This document shows positions 26,784 through 34,646 of a stretch of DNA of 64,000 nt, one piece after another. The stretch's first letter is position 1; each line of letters opens with the position of its first letter. The notes under the pieces were generated by a model. It was given only the letters and a program-made list of their open reading frames with translations. It was not told where the DNA came from and made no database searches. The translations under genes were made by a program, and so were the position numbers. Origin of the DNA: Alloprevotella rava (lineage in GTDB: Bacteria > Bacteroidota > Bacteroidia > Bacteroidales > Bacteroidaceae); contig NZ_JACICA010000001.1 of assembly GCF_014195585.1 (NCBI RefSeq), positions 1 to 64,000 on the forward strand, in the 5' to 3' direction.

Positions 26784-28136
26784 TTAGTCTGCTCCCTCGC
26801 TGAGTAAGTCTTTTCCCCAGTGCTGTGAAGATAAACGTTTCTCGCGCTCTTGCACTTCTTTGGCTTTCCGCGCATACACAATCATACGAAGCGATTGCGA
26901 GTAGGAGACATAATTCCATATCCAGTTGAAAAGAACAATGATCTTATTTCTTACGCCAAGAATGGAGCGGAGGTGTACAAATAGCCACATGAGCCACGCC
27001 ACAAAGCCGTGCATACGAATCTTGCTAAATTCGGCAATTGCCCGATTGCGACCAACCGTAGCCATGGCGCCGAGGTTGCGATAGTGGAAAGCTTTGAGTT
27101 CTTTGTTCTTCTCTAGGCGTTGCAAGTTCTTTGCAAGCAGGCGCCCCTGCTGTATAGCTACTTGTGCCAACTGCGGATGGCCGTTAGGGTAGTCCTCGTC
27201 TGCTGTCATAAGACATTGGTCTCCAATGGCAAAGACTCCGTCCAGGCCCGTTACGCGGTTGTATTCGTCCACTTTAATACGTCCGCCTCTGCCTAAGAAC
27301 TCTGTTCCTAAGTTACCTACGGGTTGAGCGGCTACACCACTTACCCAAATAAAGGTGCGTGTAGCTATGGAGCTTCCATCTTTTAGTTGTACACGATGGT
27401 TCTCGTATCCCGTGACCATTTTATTGAGCATGACGTTAACGCCCATCTCGCGGAGGTATTGTTCAGCATGGCTCGAATTTTTAGGGTTCATTGCAGCCAG
27501 CAAGCGGTTGCCTGCTTCGATAAGATAAATTTGCATCAAGCTGCTATCCATATCTGGATAATCTTTAGGCAAGATGTAGTTTTTCATCTCTGCCAAAGCT
27601 CCAGCAACTTCGACGCCCGTGGCGCCACCTCCCACAATCACAACGTTAAGCAGTTCTTGTCGTTCTTGCTCACTGGCGCAGGTAAGTGCACGCTCGAAGT
27701 TCTCGAGCAGAGCATTACGCAGTCCCATAGCCTCACTTACATTTTTCATGGGGATAGCCTCTTCTTCCACTTCCTTATTACCAAAGAAATTGGTAGTAGT
27801 ACCCGCTGCAAAAATCAAGTAGTCGTAACTAATCTTGCCTATGGAAGTTTGCAGAATCCTCTGTTCTGGAAAGATAGAGCGCACTGTAGCCATGCGGAAA
27901 AAGAAGTTCTTACGGCGTTGATATATTTTGCGGAAGGGAAAAGAAATAGAACTGGGTTCTAATCCCGCAGAAGCTACCTGATAGATAAGTGGCGGGAATT
28001 GGTGATAGTTATTACGATCGATAAGCACTACTTGGAAGTCGGAGTGTTTTAGTCGATTGGCTACCTGCAGGCCTCCAAAGCCGCCACCGACAATGACCAC
28101 GCGTTTTTTGTCGGATTTAGGAACGTTGAAACTCAT
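26784..28136 (-). CDS. ndh: Type II NADH dehydrogenase (NDH-2)
   Basis: A 450-residue FAD enzyme that passes electrons from NADH to quinone at the inner face of the membrane without pumping protons. The FAD-binding Rossmann motif is KRVVIVGGGFGGLQVANRL near the N-terminus. The NADH-binding motif is NVVIVGGGATGVEVAGALAE at about 165-184. GLDGVFAIGDQC is the second FAD contact, and AQVAIQQGRLLAKNL the quinone-side motif. The C-terminus (GFVAWLMWLFVHLRSILGVR; FNWIWNYV) is hydrophobic and amphipathic and anchors it to the membrane. Its neighbours (chromate transporter, DUF4301) do not point to a special role. Confidence 0.95.
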   Translation of the reverse strand: MSFNVPKSDKKRVVIVGGGFGGLQVANRLKHSDFQVVLIDRNNYHQFPPLIYQVASAGLEPSSISFPFRKIYQRRKNFFFRMATVRSIFPEQRILQTSIGKISYDYLIFAAGTTTNFFGNKEVEEEAIPMKNVSEAMGLRNALLENFERALTCASEQERQELLNVVIVGGGATGVEVAGALAEMKNYILPKDYPDMDSSLMQIYLIEAGNRLLAAMNPKNSSHAEQYLREMGVNVMLNKMVTGYENHRVQLKDGSSIATRTFIWVSGVAAQPVGNLGTEFLGRGGRIKVDEYNRVTGLDGVFAIGDQCLMTADEDYPNGHPQLAQVAIQQGRLLAKNLQRLEKNKELKAFHYRNLGAMATVGRNRAIAEFSKIRMHGFVAWLMWLFVHLRSILGVRNKIIVLFNWIWNYVSYSQSLRMIVYARKAKEVQEREKRLSSQHWGKDLLSEGAD

Positions 28137-28187
28137 CTTAGAATAGTTGTTATGTTAACCCAAAGTGCTGTGGGATTTGTGTTTGTT

Positions 28188-28763
28188 TTAGAAAAGTATC
28201 CAGCCCGCAATGCCGCAAAGCAAAAGCATAAAGATGGGGCTGAAGTTGAATTTTGCACTGCCGATAATCGTAGAGATAAAGAGGAAAATAGACACTCCTA
28301 ATTCCCAATTACTAATCGTATCTCCTCCTTTTGCATCGGGCATCATCAATAGGATGGCTCCTGATAGGGCTATTCCAGGAATGACTGGTTTGAGCCAGCT
28401 GATGACAGTTTGTGTAATTCCCAACTCTTTTAATAGGCTTTTGAAGCGGCAGAAGATGCCTGTGCTAACAAAGGATGGGAGCGTCACGCCGAGCGTGGCA
28501 ATAAAACTTCCCAATATGCTATATCCCGTTGTGAGAGTTGAAGCTGCTGTAGTGTATCCGCCTACTGTTGCTGCATTCAAGGCAAGATCGCCAGGTGTAA
28601 TCAAACTTAGTGCTATCAAGTTCGAAACTTGGCTAGGGCTAAACCATTCGTGTTGTGAGATAAAGATATTGCCAATGAAAGCTGGCAGAACGGGAGCACC
28701 GCCAAAAGCTAGAAGGCCCGTCAGGAAGAAGCTTACAAAGAGTGAGAGATAAAGAAGCAGCAT
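28188..28763 (-). CDS. Chromate transporter family protein, half 2
   Basis: A 191-residue membrane protein with five or six hydrophobic segments and the CHR-domain motif FLTGLLAFGGAPVLPAFIGN, followed by ALSLITPGDLALNAATVGGY. It is one half of a two-gene chromate transporter of the short-chain type, where two paralogous halves form a heterodimer. It lies 16 nt after its partner. Despite the family name, the physiological substrate in gut or oral Bacteroidota is not known; sulfate-like anions are possible. Confidence 0.88.
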   Translation of the reverse strand: MLLLYLSLFVSFFLTGLLAFGGAPVLPAFIGNIFISQHEWFSPSQVSNLIALSLITPGDLALNAATVGGYTTAASTLTTGYSILGSFIATLGVTLPSFVSTGIFCRFKSLLKELGITQTVISWLKPVIPGIALSGAILLMMPDAKGGDTISNWELGVSIFLFISTIIGSAKFNFSPIFMLLLCGIAGWILF

Positions 28764-28779
28764 GATTCAGACTTCTGTT

Positions 28780-29319
28780 TTATTCGTTAGGCCGAATGGT
28801 TACGGCATACAAGATTGCTGCAAGGACAATAGCAATAATGATATAGGCAGGAGAAATACCGAGGAACACAATGGAAGCTATCGTACCTATGAGTAGCCAA
28901 ACATTGGCCAATGCGATACCTGAGCTTTTTAGCATTCTGATAACGGAAACTACGATAAAGGCGATGATACCAGGGCGTAGGCCTTTCAGAAAGGCAGTAA
29001 GATGCTTGTTGTCTTGAACTCCATTGAAGCAGATAGTCAGTATGAGCAAAATAGCAAAAGCAGGAAGGAGTGTTCCTAATGCTGCAGCTATACTGCCTTT
29101 CCATCTGCATATCTTATGCCCCAAATAAACAGCTAGATTGAGACTAAACACGCCTGGCATGGCTTGTGCAATGGCTAGTGAGTTGTCAAATTCTTCTTCT
29201 GTTAGCAAAGCTGTGGCTGTTAGCTTTTTGCGCAAGGGAGAGATGGCGGCATAACCATTGCCTAGCGCAAAACCAGCCTCTTTTAAGAAAAGGACAAAAA
29301 GTTTCAGAAAAGAGTTCAT
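28780..29319 (-). CDS. Chromate transporter family protein, half 1
   Basis: A 179-residue membrane protein with the other CHR half: GFALGNGYAAISPLRKKLTA near the N-terminus and AIAQAMPGVFSLNLAVYLGH about 50-70. Several hydrophobic helices follow (IAAALGTLLPAFAILLILTI; IIIAIVLAAILYAV). The motifs fit the Pfam chromate transporter family. It starts 13 nt after the DUF4301 stop and is followed at 16 nt by the second half, so these genes are almost certainly co-transcribed. Confidence 0.88.
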   Translation of the reverse strand: MNSFLKLFVLFLKEAGFALGNGYAAISPLRKKLTATALLTEEEFDNSLAIAQAMPGVFSLNLAVYLGHKICRWKGSIAAALGTLLPAFAILLILTICFNGVQDNKHLTAFLKGLRPGIIAFIVVSVIRMLKSSGIALANVWLLIGTIASIVFLGISPAYIIIAIVLAAILYAVTIRPNE

Positions 29320-29332
29320 TCTGTTGTGCGGA

Positions 29333-30844
29333 TTACTGATGTTGCTCGCGAATTAAATCGTTTACCGTCTTAACGGGATTGAAAGTGATGAGAGGGACCT
29401 CTACAAACACTGTGTTCCAATCGCTCATCGCTCCGTTCCAAAGTCCGGGAAGCTCAAGGGCTTTTAGCTCGCGGCCGTTCTTGCTTTTGAGGGAGATAAA
29501 ACCTGTTGTCTTATCTACAAAATCGGGCAGATTAAACTTCTCGCCTTTGTAGTTTTTAACAGCGCAAACGAGATCTACGGGGTTGAAGTGTGTGCCTTTG
29601 ACATACATGGCTTTGGTCTTCTCATCGTCCATATTGATTTGGCTACTCTCCAAAATTTGCAGGGAGATGCTGCCGTCCTGGTTATAAGCCAAGAATGGGC
29701 CGCCTCCAGGCTCGCCCACATTGGGCACCATGCCGCAAATACGTATTGGGCGGTTCAGTTTCTGGTAGAGATAGTCGGCCAACGCTTTTCCGTCTAATGG
29801 GAGTAAAGTCTTGCAGCAGAGTTCCTTTTCGAGGAAAAGTTTTATCTCGTGCAAATCGGTAGGGCTGTACTGCCCACTTTCAAGTAGATGTAAGTATTTG
29901 AACGTTTTCTTTTGCAGCGAAACGAGAACGCCAGCCAGCAATTTCTTATTGTGTACTGTTTCTGGTTTGAGACGATCAGGCACTACGTTGTCGATATTCT
30001 TGATGAAAAGAATATCTGCCGTGATATCGTTGAGATTCTCAATCAATGCACCGTGTCCTGCAGGGCGGAAGAGCAGACTTCCGTCGTCTTGGCGGAAAGG
30101 CTCGTTGTCCGGTGTAGCAGCAACGGTGTCCGTAGAACTCTTTTGTTCGGAAAAACTGATGTTATATTTCACTCCGAATTTTTCTTCCAGTGCCGGCACA
30201 CTTTCTTGGATGTGTGCTTCGAACAAAGGACGATGTTCTGGCGATACGGTGAAGTGTGCGTTCACAGTGCCGTCCGCTTCTTTGGCATAGAGTGCGCCTT
30301 CCACAAGATGTTCCTCAGCGGGGGTGCGAACACTATCTTCATAACGATGGAAGAGCAAAAGTCCTTTCGGAAGTTGACCATAGTTGAGACCTTCTTTATG
30401 AAGAAGTGCGTTGACAATCTTTTTATATTCGCCTTCTTTCAGGAGTTCTTCACAGTTTTTATTATGGAGCGTCTTGCACTGTGCGTCCAATGCGCTAAAG
30501 AAAGCGTAATGCTCTAGATTATTGAAGAAAGTCTTTTCAAAATCTGTCGTCGGAACATCGTAGCTGGCCTCGCTGAACGAAAATAGGTCTTTGAACATTC
30601 GGCTAGCTGCTCCGCTGGCTGGCACAAACTTTACAATGTGGAGCGACTTAGCTGCTTCGTCCCACGCTTCTGCAAACGCCTGTTGCTCTTCTTTCGTAGG
30701 TTTCAGAATACCTTCTCCAACACCAGCTGCGGCATAAAGTTTCAGATATGGAAAACCAGTTTTGAAACAGTTTAATTGTTCGTTAAGTTTCTCTTCCGAT
30801 ATACCTTTTTGAGCGAGTTGCTCTTTGTCTTTAGCACTAATCAT
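29333..30844 (-). CDS. DUF4301 family protein
   Basis: The start is set at the ATG at 30844 (MISAKDKEQLAQKGISEEKL) because the frame upstream of it contains a consensus promoter; this gives 503 residues. The protein matches the DUF4301 family as I know it: VKFVPASGAASRMFKDLFSF, LPKGLLLFHRYEDSVRTPAE, GSLLFRPAGHGALIENLNDI and GMVPNVGEPGGGPFLAYNQD. The SGAASRMFK stretch and the FRPAGHGALIENL block recall nucleotide-sugar pyrophosphorylase-like folds, but no activity is established. There is no signal peptide. It is the first gene of a minus-strand operon with the chromate transporter pair. Confidence 0.88.
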   Translation of the reverse strand: MISAKDKEQLAQKGISEEKLNEQLNCFKTGFPYLKLYAAAGVGEGILKPTKEEQQAFAEAWDEAAKSLHIVKFVPASGAASRMFKDLFSFSEASYDVPTTDFEKTFFNNLEHYAFFSALDAQCKTLHNKNCEELLKEGEYKKIVNALLHKEGLNYGQLPKGLLLFHRYEDSVRTPAEEHLVEGALYAKEADGTVNAHFTVSPEHRPLFEAHIQESVPALEEKFGVKYNISFSEQKSSTDTVAATPDNEPFRQDDGSLLFRPAGHGALIENLNDITADILFIKNIDNVVPDRLKPETVHNKKLLAGVLVSLQKKTFKYLHLLESGQYSPTDLHEIKLFLEKELCCKTLLPLDGKALADYLYQKLNRPIRICGMVPNVGEPGGGPFLAYNQDGSISLQILESSQINMDDEKTKAMYVKGTHFNPVDLVCAVKNYKGEKFNLPDFVDKTTGFISLKSKNGRELKALELPGLWNGAMSDWNTVFVEVPLITFNPVKTVNDLIREQHQ

Positions 30845-30867
30845 ATTTGTTCCAAAATTTATTGCTA

Positions 30868-30875
30868 CAAAATTA
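30868..30875 (-). promoter_or_regulatory. -7 box of the DUF4301 operon promoter
   Basis: On the minus strand TAATTTTG fits the consensus exactly, and a TTGA lies 19 nt upstream as a plausible -33. It sits 24 nt before the ATG at 30844. Confidence 0.65.
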
Positions 30876-31015
30876 CGCCTTTTCAATTATAGATTCAACT
30901 GTAACCTAAAGTTTTATCAGCAGATTCCTGCGTATTGAATGGTGGAACTTCAAAATCTAAAATAGCTGATAATGTTTTGATAACTACATATTTCTTTTAT
31001 TCGGTTGGAAAAAAC

Positions 31016-31023
31016 TAATTTTG
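31016..31023 (+). promoter_or_regulatory. -7 box of the NUDIX gene promoter
   Basis: TAATTTTG fits TAnnTTTG. It overlaps the TTG that could otherwise be read as a start at 31021, so translation should begin at the ATG at 31045. No strong -33 box is seen. Confidence 0.6.
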
Positions 31024-31044
31024 CTTTACAAAAAGAGAAAAGAA

Positions 31045-31641
31045 ATGAAAGATATTTATTGTGAAGTCCACGCAGGACAAGAGTTTCAATATGCCTATAA
31101 GTATCCGCGTGCGTCTTTGACGGCCGACAACATAGTGTTTAGTTTTCACGATAAGAAATTATACGTCTTGCTCGTGGAGCGTGCAGCAGATCCTTATAAA
31201 TCCCATTGGGCTTTTCCGGGAGGCTTTCTGAATGTTGGCGAAGAGGATCTGCCTACTTGCGCTCGCAGAGAATTGGAGGAAGAAACTCACTTGCAGGTGG
31301 GGACATTGGTCGAACTTGGTGTTTTCTCTCGTCCTGACAGAGATCCGCGCGGTCCTGTGGTGACGGTGGCCTATATGTCGTTTGCTCCAATGGAACAAGT
31401 TCTGGCCGATGATGATGCCGCCGATGCTCAGTGGACTCCCATAGACGCTCTGCCCAAGCTGGCTTTTGATCACCATGAGATATTGCTTGTTGCGCTCCGC
31501 CGACTCAATCGCTTGACGGATTTGATGGAAGCTTTCCCGAACTTCTTAGACACGGCACTCCCTCTTTCCGAACTTTGGTCGTTCCGCTCGGCTGTAGCGA
31601 ATGCTCTGGAGACGGAAGAGAGTAGAGAAGAATGCGAGTAG
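31045..31641 (+). CDS. NUDIX hydrolase
   Basis: A 198-residue protein starting MKDIYCEVHAGQEFQYAYKY. A NUDIX domain covers about 20-150: strand TADNIVFSFHDKKLYVLLVE, then the NUDIX box GGFLNVGEEDLPTCARRELE with EEETHL completing the REUxEE part. The spacing before REL is one residue longer than the textbook box, which is tolerated in this subgroup. The ADP-ribose or sugar-nucleotide pyrophosphatase subgroup, and the NrtR group that adds a winged helix, share this layout. The C-terminal 45 residues (NFLDTALPLSELWSFRSAVA) are short for a full winged helix. The substrate is not predictable. It has its own promoter, and the 650-bp gap downstream holds repeat copy C. Confidence 0.88.
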   Translation: MKDIYCEVHAGQEFQYAYKYPRASLTADNIVFSFHDKKLYVLLVERAADPYKSHWAFPGGFLNVGEEDLPTCARRELEEETHLQVGTLVELGVFSRPDRDPRGPVVTVAYMSFAPMEQVLADDDAADAQWTPIDALPKLAFDHHEILLVALRRLNRLTDLMEAFPNFLDTALPLSELWSFRSAVANALETEESREECE

Positions 31642-31740
31642 GAGGATGTTCTAAAACTCTTTTATTGTCTTCGCTCGTGTTTCTTCTTAGTCTGTGTCTT
31701 AAAGGTTTTATACTTGTCAAAATTTTTCGTATTCTACACC

Positions 31741-32154
31741 CCCGAGAATCGCTTGAAATCGAGCGCAAAGGCCTGCGGACGAAAATAACGCAGTTTTGAG
31801 GCATCATTAAAATAGGTCTATTTTAAATTTCTCAAGAGGAAATTTTATTTTCTATACTACAAATTTTATTTTCTCCTTGAGAAATTGAAAATACAATAAG
31901 GAAAATTTCAAACGCAATAAGACTGTCAGCTGGCAGCCTTATTGCATTTTCGGACAGAATAAAGAAAAATATGCCTTTATGGCTTGTTTTTTCCATTTAA
32001 TTTATCTGAAAATGGAGTTCTTTTCACTTATTTTCTTTGGTGAAAGGGTAGCTAATGGTTGCAACTGTGATTTTTGATGCTGGCTTCGACCTTTCTTCAG
32101 GGAAAATGAGTGTGTTTAATTTCTAGATTGGAAAAGTGGAATATCAAATAAAAC
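31741..32154. repeat. Long intergenic repeat element, copy C
   Basis: The left block is CGAGAATCGCTTGAAATCGA...GCCTGCGGACGAAAATAACG (31743-31790). The core is at 31893-31964 (ACAATAAGGAAAATTTCAAA, then TGTCAGCTGGCAGCCTTATT). The right block is TTCTAGATTGGAAAAGTGGA...TCAAATAAAA (32121-32152). It also has inner features absent from copy B: arms AATTTCTCAAG (31826-31836) and CTTGAGAAATT (31876-31886), and a direct repeat AAATTTTATTTTCT at 31840 and 31861. No coding evidence was found. Confidence 0.75.
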
Positions 32155-32204
32155 GACAGTAAGTAGGGCTTTTTCTTCGTGGGAATAGTAGAGAGAAATA
32201 AATA

Positions 32205-32244
32205 AAAAGTCTGCAACCTTTGGGAAATGTGTTGCAGACTTTTG
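32205..32244. terminator. Terminator for purT (bidirectional)
   Basis: AAAAGTCTGCAAC pairs with GTTGCAGACTTTT (13 bp, 13-nt loop). On the minus strand it is followed by TTATTT after a T-run, 53 nt after the purT stop. It could also stop plus-strand transcripts from the NUDIX side. Confidence 0.85.
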
Positions 32245-32296
32245 AGTATAAAACTGTAGCCTTCTGTTGCTAGAAAGCAATAAAGGGTAGTTTGTC

Positions 32297-33457
32297 TTAG
32301 TAAACTTCAACGTAGTTGGCCAAGCGTTTGGCTTTTTCTCGGATGGTATTTAAGTCGGTATCCGTCGGTCCATTCACCACTACTACACCCATACGGCGAT
32401 GGAGTCTTGTTGTGGGTTTACCAAATATGCGGATATCAGCATCCTCTTCACAAGTTTGTTCCAATCCGCGATATTGTGGTTGTTTTTCTGATTCTATGGG
32501 CGAGAGAATCACTGCGCTTGCTCCATATCTCATTTGCTTGATGCAGGGGATGGGTAAGCCAATGACGGCGCGTAGGTGAAGTTCGAATTCGTTGAAGTTG
32601 AGCGTGTTGGCAAGTGTAACCATACCCGTATCGTGGGGGCGTGGAGAGAGTTCTGAAAAGTAAACCTCATCGCCTTTCAAGAAGAATTCTACGCCCCAAA
32701 TACCTGCACCCGTCAATGCTTCAGTCACTTTTGCCGCCATTTCCTCGGCTTTTTTCAACTGAGTGGGGGTAGTTGCTGCAGGTTGGAAACTTTCCCGATA
32801 GTCGCCATGTTCTTGTACATGTCCAATGGGAGGGCAGAAGAGTGTAGGACCATTTTTCTGAGTGACGGTAAGTAGCGTGATTTCGCTGTCGAAACGGATA
32901 AATTTTTCAATGATAACTTCCTGAATGTCGCCTCGGCTTCCCTCTATGGCTGATGTCCACGCATCGTGAAGTTGGTCGGGATGTTTCACAAGGCTCTGCC
33001 CGTGTCCAGAACTCGACATTAAGGGTTTGATAACACATGGGAAACCAATTTCGTTGGCCGCCGCTTGTAACTCCTCGTAGTTCTTTGCATAGAAATAGTG
33101 CGCAGTCTTAACGCCCAATTCTTTAGCTGCCAAATCGCGGATAGCCTTACGATTCATCGTGAAGTTGACAGCACGAGCTGACGGCACAACTTGTATGCCT
33201 TGTTGCTCGAAGTCGTAGAGCCGTTCTGTGCGAATGGCTTCGATTTCGGGAACAATGATGTCGGGGCGATGCTTGCGAACGACTGCCTCCAGAGCGTCGC
33301 CGTCGAGCATAGAGAATACTTCCGCTTCATCGGCCACTTGCTGTGCTGGAGCTCCAGCGTAACTGTCGCACGCAATAACATATTGTCCCAAGCGTTTGGC
33401 TGCAATTGTAAATTCTTTGCCTAATTCGCCAGATCCGAGCAATAAAATTTTCTTCAT
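32297..33457 (-). CDS. purT: Formate-dependent GAR transformylase PurT
   Basis: PurT makes formylglycinamide ribonucleotide from GAR, formate and ATP in purine synthesis, the folate-free alternative to PurN. The start is the ATG at 33457 ([20 protein letters not shown]). The longer frame adds 10 residues and reaches back towards a hairpin. The 386-residue ATP-grasp protein has the expected blocks: [36 protein letters not shown] (ATP loop), [20 protein letters not shown] (Mg2+-binding Glu residues), HDTGMVTL and YGASAVIL. It is followed by a terminator and preceded at 20 nt by a T-tailed hairpin. Confidence 0.96.
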   Translation of the reverse strand: MKKILLLGSGELGKEFTIAAKRLGQYVIACDSYAGAPAQQVADEAEVFSMLDGDALEAVVRKHRPDIIVPEIEAIRTERLYDFEQQGIQVVPSARAVNFTMNRKAIRDLAAKELGVKTAHYFYAKNYEELQAAANEIGFPCVIKPLMSSSGHGQSLVKHPDQLHDAWTSAIEGSRGDIQEVIIEKFIRFDSEITLLTVTQKNGPTLFCPPIGHVQEHGDYRESFQPAATTPTQLKKAEEMAAKVTEALTGAGIWGVEFFLKGDEVYFSELSPRPHDTGMVTLANTLNFNEFELHLRAVIGLPIPCIKQMRYGASAVILSPIESEKQPQYRGLEQTCEEDADIRIFGKPTTRLHRRMGVVVVNGPTDTDLNTIREKAKRLANYVEVY

Positions 33458-33477
33458 TGATAAATGCTTTATAAATG

Positions 33478-33514
33478 GAAAAAGCACACAGTGTCCGAGA
33501 AAGGGTGTGTGCTT
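33478..33514 (-). terminator. Hairpin with T-run just upstream of purT
   Basis: On the minus strand AAGCACACA pairs with TGTGTGCTT (9 bp, 15-nt loop), followed by TTTTTCC. It looks like an intrinsic terminator, 10 nt after the stop of a 49-residue ORF and 20 nt before the purT ATG. There is little room for a purT promoter after it, so it may be a leader attenuator and not a simple gene end. Confidence 0.6.
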
Positions 33515-33523
33515 ATTGTTTGA

Positions 33524-33673
33524 CTAACAAAGGGGGGTCGAGAACGAACCCATCGTAGAGTCCGTGTCGTCCTTTTTGGGCAGTGCCACTGGCTGATAGA
33601 AGCGGGCAAATTCCCGAAGAAATTTTAGAGTGTCTTCGCGTGGCGAAGTGCGATGTGGTAAAGAGTCAGTCAT
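33524..33673 (-). CDS. Small protein of 49 residues (candidate)
   Basis: ATG at 33673 and TAG at 33524-33526. It begins MTDSLPHRTSPREDTLKFLR and contains REFARFYQPVALPKKDD, then a Ser/Thr-rich end (STMGSFSTPLC). There is no signal peptide or membrane segment. Its composition looks protein-like (amphipathic helix, then Pro/Asp turn). A terminator-like hairpin 10 nt downstream supports a real unit. It may be a free-standing small protein or a leader peptide for purT. The family is unknown to me. Confidence 0.5.
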   Translation of the reverse strand: MTDSLPHRTSPREDTLKFLREFARFYQPVALPKKDDTDSTMGSFSTPLC

Positions 33674-33828
33674 AGGCAACTTGCTTTATAAATTATTCTT
33701 GTGCGGTTCGTGATTGCGTTATTCACGCGATTTCGTCGCATCTATTTATTCAAACGCAGAGCCTATGTTTTTAGTATGTATGTCTTGATTTATTTTCTGC
33801 TTTTCTGTGTTTTCTTCTTTCAGAAGAG

Positions 33829-33872
33829 TAAAAACAGACAGAGTTCCTTTCTTGCTGAGGAACTCTGTCTGT
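33829..33872 (-). terminator. Terminator of the sigma factor gene
   Basis: A perfect 15-bp stem (ACAGACAGAGTTCCT with AGGAACTCTGTCTGT) and a 9-nt loop, followed on the minus strand by TTTTTAC, 26 nt after the sigma factor stop. Between here and the small ORF (33674-33828) I see no gene. Confidence 0.92.
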
Positions 33873-33897
33873 ATGAATCTGTGTGGATAATATCTGC

Positions 33898-34491
33898 TTA
33901 GATAGCGTTGAGCTGGATGTTGTATTCTTCAGCCATGCGACGCATATTCATGATAGCATAACGCATCCGTCCAAGAGCTGTGTTGATGCTAACGCCCGTA
34001 AGTTCGGCAATCTCTTTAAAAGAAAGCTCCTTATAGTAGCGCATATAAACAACGTCCCGCTGATTTTCTGGAAGATGATTCATCAAATTCCGCACATCGT
34101 TTAGGATTTGGTCGTTTACCAAGCTATTTTCGATGCAGGCGTCTGCCAGTCTTGCGTTATTAAAAATGTCGTATTCCACTTCATCATTAGAAATAACAGA
34201 GTTGGCATTCTCTACACGGAAGAGATCGATAATGAGGTTGTGGGCGATACGTGTTAGCCAGGCGTAGAACTTACCGCTTTCGTGATATTTGTTCTGACGT
34301 ATGGTTATAATGGCCTTGACAAATGTTTCTTGGAAGATATCTTCTGCAACATCGTCATTACGTACAATATAATTTATATAGGAATAGAGCCTATCTTTAT
34401 AGCGGGACAATAGGACATCAAACGCCTCGTTATTTCCTTGTGCATAAAGGCCGACAAGAACTTCGTCCGGCTGAAAATTGAGAGTAGTCAT
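33898..34491 (-). CDS. RNA polymerase sigma factor, ECF type
   Basis: The start is set at the ATG at 34491 (MTTLNFQPDEVLVGLYAQGN), giving 197 residues; the 41-residue extension upstream crosses the promoter. Region 2 is at about 20-90 (DRLYSYINYIVRNDDVAEDI; FQETFVKAIITIRQ; FYAWLTRIAHNLIIDLFR). Region 4 is at about 130-185 (LPENQRDVVYMRYYKELSFK; EIAELTGVSINTALGRMRYA). No anti-sigma gene is adjacent: the next gene upstream is an S9 peptidase and downstream is a terminator. It is thus unlike the sigma/anti-sigma pairs of SusCD loci and may be a general stress-type sigma factor. Confidence 0.93.
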   Translation of the reverse strand: MTTLNFQPDEVLVGLYAQGNNEAFDVLLSRYKDRLYSYINYIVRNDDVAEDIFQETFVKAIITIRQNKYHESGKFYAWLTRIAHNLIIDLFRVENANSVISNDEVEYDIFNNARLADACIENSLVNDQILNDVRNLMNHLPENQRDVVYMRYYKELSFKEIAELTGVSINTALGRMRYAIMNMRRMAEEYNIQLNAI

Positions 34492-34559
34492 TACTTTCAG
34501 ATGTTTTGATTTTGGAGTAATGATGTTTCGATAGGCAGTAATTTTATAGTTATCGTTTG

Positions 34560-34567
34560 CAAATGTA
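34560..34567 (-). promoter_or_regulatory. -7 box of the sigma factor promoter
   Basis: On the minus strand TACATTTG fits TAnnTTTG, with ATTG 19 nt upstream (34587-34590) as the -33. The predicted leader is about 60 nt. Confidence 0.6.
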
Positions 34568-34646
34568 ATAAATGTATAGTATAAAACAATACTTGAATGT
34601 GAAAAATAACACAATAAAGCTATAATTCTAGCGTTTTTGCGATGGT

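Noticed and set aside
28188-29319. Frameshifted single chromate transporter gene
   Set aside because: Two separate short CHR genes in tandem are a normal form of this transporter; each half is complete with its own start and stop.
33701-33901. 66-residue plus-strand ORF
   Set aside because: It overlaps the sigma factor terminator and has no start signal; its hydrophobic content comes from T-rich DNA.
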